Positions 51,155 to 60,430 of a DNA stretch of 64,000 bases are shown here, in pieces. Source of the stretch: Chitinophagaceae bacterium (lineage in GTDB: Bacteria; Bacteroidota; Bacteroidia; Chitinophagales; Chitinophagaceae). The stretch's first letter is position 1. Each line of letters begins with the position of its first letter. Under the pieces are notes generated by a model. It worked only from the letters and a program-made list of their open reading frames with translations. It was not told the DNA's origin and searched no databases. The translations under genes and the position numbers were made by a program. Location of the stretch: contig CANCEU010000005.1 of assembly GCA_947375185.1 (NCBI GenBank), positions 1-64,000 on the forward strand. The letters are read 5' to 3'.

Positions 51155-51297
51155 TTATAGCAACTTTTTAAACGCATATAGCATGCCATATGAATAGCAC
51201 AGCCATTGCTTATAATTTTTGTAAACACACCACTTTACGAAGGAAGGAAAAGGTAAAGTAAAGTTGCTAGGTAGAATAGTGGAGTGCAATTGAAAAG

Positions 51298-51335
51298 AAT
51301 ACAAGCGTGTCCAATATTTGGTGCACGCTTGTATT
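51298..51335 (-). promoter_or_regulatory. Hairpin between mS38-like gene and rng
   Basis: AATACAAGCGTG-(14 nt)-CACGCTTGTATT, perfect 12-bp arms. Confidence 0.6.
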
Positions 51336-51346
51336 AAGGAAGAGAA

Positions 51347-51442
51347 CTATTTATTCTTCTTCTTATGACGATTCTTTCTTAAACGTTTTTTTCTTTTGTG
51401 CGTCGCAATTTTATGACGTTTTCTTTTTTTACCACAAGGCAT
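51347..51442 (-). CDS. Small basic AURKAIP1/COX24-domain (mS38-like) ribosomal protein, not in ORF track
   Basis: Reverse complement translates to MPCGKKRKRHKIATHKRKKRLRKNRHKKKNK*. Confidence 0.9.
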   Translation of the reverse strand: MPCGKKRKRHKIATHKRKKRLRKNRHKKKNK

Positions 51443-51481
51443 GTCCGATAATTTTTGTTATTAAAAATGTTATTTCTTCTC

Positions 51482-52324
51482 TTATTTCTTCAACTCTTTT
51501 ATTCTTTTATCAATCGCATCTTTAGCAGCAGGATTTTTTACTAAAGTTTTCATTTTGATATACCAATCAATTGCTAAAGTTTTTTGGTCGGTTAGTTCAT
51601 AACACTCAGCAAGGTTAACCATTGCTTCAATATTATTTGGATCTAACTTTAAGATGGTTGTAAATCTTTCAATAGCTTTTGGGTATTGACCAGATTTTTT
51701 TCCACCTAAACCTAATATTAATTGTCCGTAAATGTTTTGCGGATTTTTATCAACTACTTCCTTAACTTTTAAAATGCCTTGCATCGGATTATCTGAAATA
51801 CTTCCAAATAAATAGCAGGCACCTAAATTAATTTTTGCAGAATCATTATTAGGGTTGATTACCAACGCTTTTTCTAAAAGAGCTTTTGCATTTAGTGCAA
51901 TCCAATTAAGCATTGCAGGGGGTGCATCCGGCGTTGTTAGGTTATCTACCAACTGCTGGGCTGCAAAAGTGAGGCTTTTTTCAGAATTTTCCAACAAAGC
52001 AGCACTGTAAGTGTAATATAAATATGGTTCTACCCTGTGGGCTGAATCTGCCCAGAATTGTGCCAAATGAGTGTAACTTCTTAAACTATCAACCTTAGTT
52101 TTCGAGTTAACTAATTGATTTTCAATACTTAAAAGGGATATTTTTTGATTCGCAGTAAGGGCTGTTTTGGCACCATCCAACAAAGATTGTGTGCTTACAG
52201 CAGTTGAGCCGGTATTATTAGCAGGAAGATTTGCCTCTGTTTTTTTTGTTCTTGGGACGAAAATGTAGATCGCTAGACAAGAAATGACTGCGATTAAGGC
52301 AACAATGAACTGAGGTTTTTTCAA
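51482..52324 (-). CDS. TPR-repeat protein with N-terminal TM
   Basis: YPKAIERFTTILKLDPNNIEAMVNLAECYELTDQKTLAIDWY. Confidence 0.88.
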   Translation of the reverse strand: MKKPQFIVALIAVISCLAIYIFVPRTKKTEANLPANNTGSTAVSTQSLLDGAKTALTANQKISLLSIENQLVNSKTKVDSLRSYTHLAQFWADSAHRVEPYLYYTYSAALLENSEKSLTFAAQQLVDNLTTPDAPPAMLNWIALNAKALLEKALVINPNNDSAKINLGACYLFGSISDNPMQGILKVKEVVDKNPQNIYGQLILGLGGKKSGQYPKAIERFTTILKLDPNNIEAMVNLAECYELTDQKTLAIDWYIKMKTLVKNPAAKDAIDKRIKELKK

Positions 52325-52353
52325 AATAGGACAATTTCCAACAAAGGTAATTA

Positions 52354-52656
52354 CTAAATATTATCTTTTGACTTGTTATGCTTCTCTTTTACCTCGTTTA
52401 CGAATTCTTTGGCTGGTTTAAAAGCAGGAATAAAATGTTCTGGAATGTTTACAGCCTTGTTCATTTTGATGTTACGCCCAATTTTTGCAGCTCTTTTCTT
52501 AGTAATAAAACTACCAAACCCACGAATGTAAATATTCTGGCCATTTGCTAAGCTTTCTTTTACTTCCTTAAACATTCTTTCTAAAGTCATTAAAACATCT
52601 ACTTTAGGAATCTGTGTTTCAGCAGCAATTTTGTTAATGAGATCCGATTTTCTCAT
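52354..52656 (-). CDS. HU/IHF-family DNA-binding protein
   Basis: MRKSDLINKIAAETQIPKVDVLMTLERMFKEVKESLANGQNIYIRGFGSF. Confidence 0.95.
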   Translation of the reverse strand: MRKSDLINKIAAETQIPKVDVLMTLERMFKEVKESLANGQNIYIRGFGSFITKKRAAKIGRNIKMNKAVNIPEHFIPAFKPAKEFVNEVKEKHNKSKDNI

Positions 52657-52865
52657 AAAGTTGAATTTTGGGGTTTCGGTATTAAAAATAAATTAAATTT
52701 TAGCCAATTGCAACTAAATCTTCATTTTTTTATACATATCTCTTAGATTATCTTCATAAATATATATGTAATTTAATATTATATGAAAAATTGGATAATA
52801 TAATGAAGCATATTTTCAGAAAAAAATAGCACTTTTTTGGTCATTTTAGCTCAATTTTGCCCAAA

Positions 52866-53930
52866 ATGAATACAATTTTCACTGATTTGCTCCTAAAATG
52901 GGATAAAAAGTCCAATCTCCGACCAATGCCATGGAAGGGTGAAAAGGATCCATATAAAATTTGGCTTAGCGAAATTATTTTACAACAAACAAGGGTTGAG
53001 CAAGGCTGGTCGTATTATGAAAGATTTGTAAGTACCTATCCTAATGTGCAAGCTTTGGCTAATGCTAAAGAAAATCAAGTTTTCAAATTATGGGAGGGCT
53101 TGGGATATTATAATAGATGTAGAAATTTATTATTTACTGCAAAATATATTGTTAACGAATTGAATGGAATTTTTCCTTCAAACTATGATGATTTATTAAA
53201 TCTAAAAGGTGTTGGACCATATACAGCTGCTGCCATTGCTTCTTTTGCATATAATTTACCCTATGCAGTTGTTGATGGAAATGTTTTTAGAGTTTTTGCA
53301 CGCTATTATGGAATTCATACCCCAACAGATACAAAAGAGGGGTTAGCAGCATTTAATAAAATTGCCGCTGAAAATTTAGCAGTGACAAAGGCGGGTATTT
53401 ATAATCAAGCACTTATGGATTTTGGTGCAACAGTTTGCAAGCCAATGTCTCCGCTGTGTGCCAATTGTGTAATGCAAAATACTTGTGCGGCATTTGCACA
53501 AAACAAAGTTGGACAATTGCCTATTAAATTAAAGGTGATTCAAAAGAAAAAAAGATTTTTTGATTACTTCCTTTTTATGTTGGATGGGAAAGTGTGGATA
53601 CAGAAAAGGGAGTTTGGAGATATTTGGGCGGGACTATATCAATTTTATTTAGTTGAAAATGATAAGCTAGTTATAGCGGACGATGCATATTTTAAAGAGG
53701 TATTAAAAAATCAACTAATGATTGGTATAAATGAGGTGACAATAATGAGCAAGAGTAAAACTTATCAACAACTACTTACTCATCAGTTGTTGACACTAAG
53801 ATTTATTACCATTGAGTTAAAAACGATGCCAAAAGCATTTGAACATGGGGAATGGGTGAATGCAAAAAAAATGAACAAGTATGCTTTCCCTAAAACGATT
53901 AATACATTTTTACAAGATCAAAATAACTAG
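52866..53930 (+). CDS. mutY: A/G-specific adenine glycosylase (start ATG 52857 or 52866)
   Basis: EIILQQTRVEQGWSYYERF, LKGVGPYTAAAIASFAYN, C-x6-C-x2-C-x5-C Fe-S loop (CKPMSPLCANCVMQNTC). Confidence 0.95.
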   Translation: MNTIFTDLLLKWDKKSNLRPMPWKGEKDPYKIWLSEIILQQTRVEQGWSYYERFVSTYPNVQALANAKENQVFKLWEGLGYYNRCRNLLFTAKYIVNELNGIFPSNYDDLLNLKGVGPYTAAAIASFAYNLPYAVVDGNVFRVFARYYGIHTPTDTKEGLAAFNKIAAENLAVTKAGIYNQALMDFGATVCKPMSPLCANCVMQNTCAAFAQNKVGQLPIKLKVIQKKKRFFDYFLFMLDGKVWIQKREFGDIWAGLYQFYLVENDKLVIADDAYFKEVLKNQLMIGINEVTIMSKSKTYQQLLTHQLLTLRFITIELKTMPKAFEHGEWVNAKKMNKYAFPKTINTFLQDQNN

Positions 53931-53983
53931 AACAATGAAATGTCTAAGTTTATTGGTAACTTTCCCTTTAAAAACAAGCTAAA

Positions 53984-55300
53984 TTGGAATATCACTTATT
54001 GCAACAAGATGCATCCCTACTTTTGTTAATGCTAGTACTCTTGTTTTTGTCATTTTCAATTGCAGGCGCTGAAGTTGCTTTTTTTTCCCTGTCGTACAAA
54101 GACGTTCAAAATTTAAAAACAAAAAATAATAAAGCATTAAAGCGTATAGTACATCTTTTAGAGGATCCTAAAAAATTGCTCACCTCAATGCTGATTGCAA
54201 ATAGTTTTATAAACATTTGTATTATTTTAATTGCAAATATTTTAATAAATAATTTGTTTGTTTTTGATCAAATTGGAATTCCTGGCATTGAATTTTTAGT
54301 TAAAGTAATTGCAGTAACATTACTGCTGTTGTTTTTTGGCGAAATCTTGCCTAAGGTAATGGCCACGCAAAATAACATTCGATTTGCTAGTGATTTTGGG
54401 GGTATTATTCAAGTTGTCTATTTTATTTTTTCTATGCCAAGTAGTATCATGGTGAAGTATACAAATATTATTGAAAATAAATTAGCAAGAAAAAACTACG
54501 GCACTACCTATAGCATGGAGGAGCTTGATCATGCGATTGATTTAACTACGTCACCCAATCATCAAGAGAACGAAAAAAAAATATTAAAAGGGATTGTTAA
54601 GTTTGGAAATATTACGGTGAAACAAATTATGAAAACCAGACTGGATGTTTATGGTGTTGACGAATTAATTCTTTTTGATGAATTGTTGGAGCATATCAAA
54701 GAACACAATTATAGTAGATTCCCTGTTTACAAGGAAGATTTAGATACCGTAGTTGGAATGATTCATACAAAAGATGTTTTGCCTCATATTAATAAAGAAA
54801 AGGAGTTCAAATGGAATGCTTTAATTAGACCTGCCTTTTTCGTGCATGAACAAAAAATGGTCGAAGATTTACTGAAAGAATTTCAATTAAAAAGAATTCA
54901 CTTTGCAATTGTTGTGGATGAATTTGGAGGCACTAGTGGCATTATTACATTAGAGGATATTTTAGAAGAGATTGTAGGTGATATAAAAGATGAATTTGAT
55001 GAAGAGGAATCTATGATTAAAAAAATAGACGATTTTCATTATTTAGTGGAAGGCAAAACATCCATCATTGACTTGTGTAATTTTATAGAACTTTCAAGTG
55101 GATTTTTTGATACAGTAAAAGGAGAGAGCGACACTGTTGCCGGTTTATTTTTAGAATTAGCAGGTGCATTTCCAACATTGCAGCAGGTTGTAAAATTTAA
55201 GCAGTTTAGTTTTACTGTATTGGAAATTCAAAAAAACAGAATTCATAAAATTCAATTAATTATTAATCCTCAATCGGGCCTAGCTGCTGAAAATGCATAA
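53984..55300 (+). CDS. gldE: Gliding motility-associated protein GldE (DUF21/CBS/CorC; apparent TTG start)
   Basis: AGAEVAFFSLSYKDV, RFPVYKEDLDTVVGMIHTKDVL, VDEFGGTSGIITLEDILEEIVGDI; followed by gldD. Confidence 0.87.
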   Translation: MEYHLLQQDASLLLLMLVLLFLSFSIAGAEVAFFSLSYKDVQNLKTKNNKALKRIVHLLEDPKKLLTSMLIANSFINICIILIANILINNLFVFDQIGIPGIEFLVKVIAVTLLLLFFGEILPKVMATQNNIRFASDFGGIIQVVYFIFSMPSSIMVKYTNIIENKLARKNYGTTYSMEELDHAIDLTTSPNHQENEKKILKGIVKFGNITVKQIMKTRLDVYGVDELILFDELLEHIKEHNYSRFPVYKEDLDTVVGMIHTKDVLPHINKEKEFKWNALIRPAFFVHEQKMVEDLLKEFQLKRIHFAIVVDEFGGTSGIITLEDILEEIVGDIKDEFDEEESMIKKIDDFHYLVEGKTSIIDLCNFIELSSGFFDTVKGESDTVAGLFLELAGAFPTLQQVVKFKQFSFTVLEIQKNRIHKIQLIINPQSGLAAENA

Positions 55301-55880
55301 AATTCTCTTTACTATTATTACATTTAGTATCTTTTTTGCAATTGCTTGCAATAGTCCATTTATACCTAAAAAAAAGGGGTATGAAAAAATGTACTTCACT
55401 AACCATGCATATCAAGTTTTTAATGAGGCAGGATATCCATATTCATTTGAATATCCAGTGTATGCACAAATTGAACATAAGGTGAACTACTTTGGTGACA
55501 ATGCGCAAACAAAAGGATGGATTAATATTAATCTGCCCGCTTATAATGCGACCGTTTTTGTGAGCTATAGGCCAATTTTTCCTCATCAATTTGATACCTT
55601 AGTGAAGGATGCTTACACATTTGCCAACAATCACAATAGTAAGGCCAATTCAATAGAGGATTCTGTTTTTACTACTGAAGCTGGAATTCACGGCGTATTT
55701 TTTCATATTAGTGGGGAGGTTGCTACCAATTATCAGTTTTTTTTGACTGATTCAACACATCATTTTTTCAGGGGGGCACTTTATTTTGACACCACTCCCA
55801 ATGAGGATTCCTTAGCGCCAGCCAATGCATTTATTTTTAAGGACCTCACACACTTAGTAAATACTTTTCGTTGGAAATAA
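55293..55880 (+). CDS. gldD: Gliding motility lipoprotein GldD
   Basis: Lipobox FFAIACN; GYPYSFEYPVYA, GWININLPAYNATVFVSYRPI; adjacent to gldE. Confidence 0.88.
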   Translation: MHKILFTIITFSIFFAIACNSPFIPKKKGYEKMYFTNHAYQVFNEAGYPYSFEYPVYAQIEHKVNYFGDNAQTKGWININLPAYNATVFVSYRPIFPHQFDTLVKDAYTFANNHNSKANSIEDSVFTTEAGIHGVFFHISGEVATNYQFFLTDSTHHFFRGALYFDTTPNEDSLAPANAFIFKDLTHLVNTFRWK

Positions 55881-55907
55881 TGATATCTTTACACCACAAA
55901 TTTTAAT

Positions 55908-56492
55908 ATGATTATTATAGATTCTGTTTTAGTGAGCGATGAGATTGTAGAAGAACAATTTGTTTGTGATTTGACAAAATGCAAGGGGGGCTGTTGTGAA
56001 GATGGTGATGCCGGCGCGCCACTTGAAAATCAAGAAAAAGATTTTATTAAAGAATATTATGACATTGTTGAACCATACATGACCAAAGCTGGGATAAAGG
56101 AAGTAAAACAAGTTGGTCAGTTTATGTACGACAGGGAATTTGGTTGGGTGACTCCAACGATAAATGGGGAAATTTGTGCGTATGGTTACAAGGATGAAAA
56201 GGGTATTATTAAATGTGCTTTTGAACAAGCGTATAATGATGGCAAAATTCCATGGAAAAAACCAATAAGTTGTCACTTGTTTCCAATAAAAGTTACAAAA
56301 AGCAAGTCAGACCCAGGAGTTGAATATTTAAATTATGAGCCTAGGGAAGATTTATGTGCTGCAGCATGTTCGTTAGGTGTAAAATTAAAAGTGCCTGCTT
56401 ATGTGTTTTTGAAAGAGTCGATTATTAGAAAATATGGTGCTGAATTTTACGATGCATTGGACGCTTCAGCTCAACATCTTCAAAAAAAGTAA
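55908..56492 (+). CDS. DUF3109 family protein
   Basis: FVCDLTKCKGGCCEDGDAGAPLE, ISCHLFPIKV, C-rich putative metal site. Confidence 0.9.
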   Translation: MIIIDSVLVSDEIVEEQFVCDLTKCKGGCCEDGDAGAPLENQEKDFIKEYYDIVEPYMTKAGIKEVKQVGQFMYDREFGWVTPTINGEICAYGYKDEKGIIKCAFEQAYNDGKIPWKKPISCHLFPIKVTKSKSDPGVEYLNYEPREDLCAAACSLGVKLKVPAYVFLKESIIRKYGAEFYDALDASAQHLQKK

Positions 56493-56502
56493 TTGATAAT
56501 TT

Positions 56503-57885
56503 ATGCGCAGCATTTACGCCGATTCGTTTTTAGTAAAGAGCACCGAGAAAGCTTTTGATACGGAGCATAGAAAAAAAATAAATTTTAATATTGGCAAGTA
56601 CAATGCAGTGGTGCCAAAGGGTTTAGCCCAATTTACTGATCTTTCAAGGGTAAGAGAATTGGCGAAAAATAGAAAGTGGGAAGCTATAGAACATTTGGAT
56701 TTATATCTAACACAGTTTGAAGAGCAAATTACAAAAAGAGGTGCAAAAGTTTTTTGGGCTGAGGATAGCGAGCAAGCGTTAAATTACATTGGGGATATTT
56801 GTGAAGAAAAAAAATGTAAATCCATAGTTAAGAGTAAAAGTATGGTAACCGAAGAAATCCATTTAAATACCTATTTGGAATCTATTGGAGTGGAAAGTGT
56901 TGAAACAGATTTGGGTGAATACATTCAACAATTAGACGGCGAAGCGCCTTATCATATTGTAACACCAGCAATGCATAAAAGCAAAGAGGATGTTGCAAAA
57001 TTATTTACCGAAAAATTAGGCACGGACATTAATCTAACGCCTGAGCAACTCACATTAGTGGCTCGTAAAAATTTGCGCGCAAAATATACCGAAGCAGAAA
57101 TTGGCATTTCAGGGGCTAATTTTATTATATCAGATATAGGTGGAATTGCATTAACTGAAAATGAAGGAAATGCAAGGCTTTCTGTTTCAATGCCTAAAAC
57201 GCATATTGTAATTGTTGGAATTGAAAAAGTCATTCCCTCTATTAGTGATTTAGGTTTATTTTGGCCATTGCTTTCAAGTTATGGAACAGGTCAGCAAGTG
57301 ACCGTTTATAATAGTGTTATAACAGGACCAAGGCAAGAAGGCGAGGTGGATGGACCCGAAGATATGTATGTTATCTTGCTGGACAATGGTCGTACTGAAT
57401 TATTGGCGAACAGTAATTCAAGAGAGGCCTTATATTGTATAAGATGCGGTGCTTGTTTAAATGCATGTCCAGTTTACAAAAACATTGGAGGACACGCGTA
57501 TGAAACAACCTATAGTGGCCCAATTGGAAGTGTCATTACTCCACATTTGCTCGGCATGCATGACTATAAGCATTTAAGTTACGCTTCAAGTTTGTGTGGC
57601 AGTTGTACTGATGTATGTCCAGTGCGTATTAATTTGCACGAACTATTGCTTGAAAATAGAAGACAATCCGTTATCGCGGGAGAGAGTGATTATAGTGAAA
57701 AATTTGCTTGGAAAATATGGAAGCAAAGTTCATTAAGCCGTCGATTAATGAATCAGGGGAATGCACCTATCAAAAAATGGATTGTAAATAAAATGTTCAA
57801 AGGGTGGAGTGCTCAAAGAGCGCCATTGGTTTTTCCTAAAAAGACATTTAATCAGCTATGGAAAGAGGCAAATAAAACCCGGTAG
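56503..57885 (+). CDS. lutB: LutB/LldF-family iron-sulfur lactate utilization protein
   Basis: CIRCGACLNACPVYKNIGGH and LCGSCTDVCPVRINL ferredoxin motifs; LUD domain. Confidence 0.93.
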   Translation: MRSIYADSFLVKSTEKAFDTEHRKKINFNIGKYNAVVPKGLAQFTDLSRVRELAKNRKWEAIEHLDLYLTQFEEQITKRGAKVFWAEDSEQALNYIGDICEEKKCKSIVKSKSMVTEEIHLNTYLESIGVESVETDLGEYIQQLDGEAPYHIVTPAMHKSKEDVAKLFTEKLGTDINLTPEQLTLVARKNLRAKYTEAEIGISGANFIISDIGGIALTENEGNARLSVSMPKTHIVIVGIEKVIPSISDLGLFWPLLSSYGTGQQVTVYNSVITGPRQEGEVDGPEDMYVILLDNGRTELLANSNSREALYCIRCGACLNACPVYKNIGGHAYETTYSGPIGSVITPHLLGMHDYKHLSYASSLCGSCTDVCPVRINLHELLLENRRQSVIAGESDYSEKFAWKIWKQSSLSRRLMNQGNAPIKKWIVNKMFKGWSAQRAPLVFPKKTFNQLWKEANKTR

Positions 57886-57923
57886 TTGTATTAAATACTG
57901 ATAGATAAACTTCTTTCCATCTA

Positions 57924-58853
57924 CTACATTCCATCTGCATCTGAAATTGCCTCCACAGGGTCCTTTTGTTTTTTCAAACTCCAGTTTACCAAGTACACTC
58001 CAATTAATGTGCAAATAGTGCCTACAATACTATTCCATGTCATTTTTTCATTTAATAATAATGAACCAACCCAAATGGCAACAATGGGATTGATATATGC
58101 ATAAAGGGAAGCTATTGCAGGTTTCAAATGCTTCATGCTATATATAAATGAAATAAAAGCAAAAATGGAGCCACCAATTACCATATAAATAATTGCTCCC
58201 CATGAAATAGCAGGTATCTCGTTGAATGGAATATAATTTCCGGAAAGTAAAGTATACAATCCCATACATGCAGCACTGATAAGCATTTGCCAGCCAATTG
58301 AATTGTATGAATTAATTTCCATTTTGGTTCTTGCGATGATAATAGATCCGATACTCCAACAAATCATGGCAAACATCGAAAGACCTACCCCTAATAAATA
58401 ATCAGGCCCATGCGCTTGCATACTATCCTTGTAAAATATAAATCCAATTCCTACGATTCCTAATAATAATCCAATGAGGGTAGGTAAGTTTATTTTGATT
58501 GCTTTAAAATAAAATCTTTCAATAAGGACAACTGATAATGGGTATAGCGCTGCAATTAATGCAGCTAAACCACTTGTAATAAATTGAAGTCCATAAGTTG
58601 CAATTCCATTTGCTGAAACAAACATTAAAAATGCCATTGCGGAAAGCCATAAAAATTGCTTCGCCGTTGGCAATTTTTCTCCTTTAATTAGAAAGAAAAT
58701 CACATAAATACTACCTCCTAAAAATTGTCGAATGCTAGCCAATTGAAAAGCTGCATGCATGTGGCTAATGCCAATTTTGCTAGCAACCCAAGTTGTTCCC
58801 CAAACAATGCTGGTAACTGTTAAAGCTAAATATGCTTTTTTTTGACTAGACAT
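57924..58853 (-). CDS. EamA/DMT-family transporter
   Basis: Ten-TM pattern; VWGTTWVASKIGI, GLAALIAALYPLSVVL. Confidence 0.93.
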   Translation of the reverse strand: MSSQKKAYLALTVTSIVWGTTWVASKIGISHMHAAFQLASIRQFLGGSIYVIFFLIKGEKLPTAKQFLWLSAMAFLMFVSANGIATYGLQFITSGLAALIAALYPLSVVLIERFYFKAIKINLPTLIGLLLGIVGIGFIFYKDSMQAHGPDYLLGVGLSMFAMICWSIGSIIIARTKMEINSYNSIGWQMLISAACMGLYTLLSGNYIPFNEIPAISWGAIIYMVIGGSIFAFISFIYSMKHLKPAIASLYAYINPIVAIWVGSLLLNEKMTWNSIVGTICTLIGVYLVNWSLKKQKDPVEAISDADGM

Positions 58854-58886
58854 GTATTAATAAGATAAAGAAATACTTTACAAAGA

Positions 58887-60377
58887 TTAGTGTTTAAAAT
58901 GTCTTAATTGAGTCATAACCATTGCAAGACCATTATCCATGCAATATGCTACACTGTCCTTATCTCTTACCGATCCGCCAGGCTGAATAAAGGCTTCAAT
59001 TCCTTCGGCATGTGCAATACGAACACAATCATCAAATGGGAAGAATGCATCTGAGGCTAATGTAGCGCCCTTTAAATCAAAATTAAATTGCTTCGCTTTT
59101 TCAATTGCATGTCTTAAAGCATCCACTCTTGAAGTTTGACCACAACCCTTACCCACTAATTGTTTGTTTTTAATGAGTGCAATTGCATTACTCTTTAAAT
59201 GCTTGCAAATAATATTTCCAAATTCAAGATCTTCTTTTTCTGAAGCAGTACATGGTCTTGCGCCCACTTCGTCCCAATTTGTAAAATTACCAGTATCTAA
59301 TCCTTGTTCTAAAATTCCGTTTAAAATTGATTTTTGCTGAGTAGGCTTGAAAGTAACTCCTGCCTTGCTTTGTAAAAGAATTCTATTTTTCTTAGCAGAT
59401 AAAATAGTTAACGCCTCCGCATCAAAAGCAGGTGCAATTAGTACTTCAAAAAATATTTCTTGTATCGCCTCAGCTGTTGCTTTGTCAATTGTGCCATTCG
59501 TTACCAATACTCCACCAAAAGCACTCTCGGGATCTCCTGCTAATGCGGCCGTCCAGCTTTCAAAAACTGTATTTCTTTGCGCAACCCCACACACGTTGGT
59601 ATGCTTGATAATTGCAAAACTAGTTGAATTTAGGTCACCGATTAATGCAATGGCAGCATCCACATCTACTAAATTATTATAAGATAATTCCTTACCATTT
59701 AATTGAGTAAACCACTCATCTAAATTGCCATAAAAAGTTGCGATCTGATGTGGGTTTTCGCCATAGCGTAACACTTTACCTGCGGCAGGATTAAAGTAAT
59801 TGCTAATGGCAATGTCATAGTGCATTACCACTTCAAAAGCCTTTGCTGCAAATGCTTTTCTTTGTTCTAATGTTGTTACGCCTTTTTGTGCAATCAACAT
59901 TTGGTTTAATTTTTGATAATCGTCTTTTGCTGATAACACTACTAAATCACGGAAGTTTTTTGCAGCTGCACGTATCATCGATGGCCCACCAATATCTATT
60001 TTTTCGATTATTAATTTTTCTTCATCGGTTGTTCTTAATGTTTCTTCAAATGGATATAAGTCAACTATTACTAAGTCCATTTCAGGAATTTTATATTGTG
60101 CCATTTCAGCTAAATCCTGGGGCTCATATCTTCTTCCCAATATTCCTCCAAAAACGGAAGGGTGTAAAGTTTTTACACGACCGCCTAAAATGGACGGATA
60201 GCCAGTTACACTTTCAACGGAAACACAAGGAATACCAAGATCCTCTAAAAATTTTTGGGTTCCTCCAGTTGAGTAAATCGTAATGTTTAATTGATGTAAT
60301 GTTTTTGCTAAGGGCTCTAAGCCGTCTTTGTAAAAAACGGATATAAGGGCTGATTGTATTTTCTTTTCCATAGGCAA
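58887..60377 (-). CDS. purH: Bifunctional AICAR formyltransferase/IMP cyclohydrolase
   Basis: ALISVFYKDGLEPLAKTL, STGGTQKFLEDLGIP, DIGGPSMIRAAAKNF, LRYGENPHQIATFY, FIQPGGSVRDKD. Confidence 0.96.
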   Translation of the reverse strand: MPMEKKIQSALISVFYKDGLEPLAKTLHQLNITIYSTGGTQKFLEDLGIPCVSVESVTGYPSILGGRVKTLHPSVFGGILGRRYEPQDLAEMAQYKIPEMDLVIVDLYPFEETLRTTDEEKLIIEKIDIGGPSMIRAAAKNFRDLVVLSAKDDYQKLNQMLIAQKGVTTLEQRKAFAAKAFEVVMHYDIAISNYFNPAAGKVLRYGENPHQIATFYGNLDEWFTQLNGKELSYNNLVDVDAAIALIGDLNSTSFAIIKHTNVCGVAQRNTVFESWTAALAGDPESAFGGVLVTNGTIDKATAEAIQEIFFEVLIAPAFDAEALTILSAKKNRILLQSKAGVTFKPTQQKSILNGILEQGLDTGNFTNWDEVGARPCTASEKEDLEFGNIICKHLKSNAIALIKNKQLVGKGCGQTSRVDALRHAIEKAKQFNFDLKGATLASDAFFPFDDCVRIAHAEGIEAFIQPGGSVRDKDSVAYCMDNGLAMVMTQLRHFKH

Positions 60378-60430
60378 AGTTAAGCCCTTCCTCTTTTTTC
60401 AAATCTGTAGATTTTCCACAAAAAACAAGG

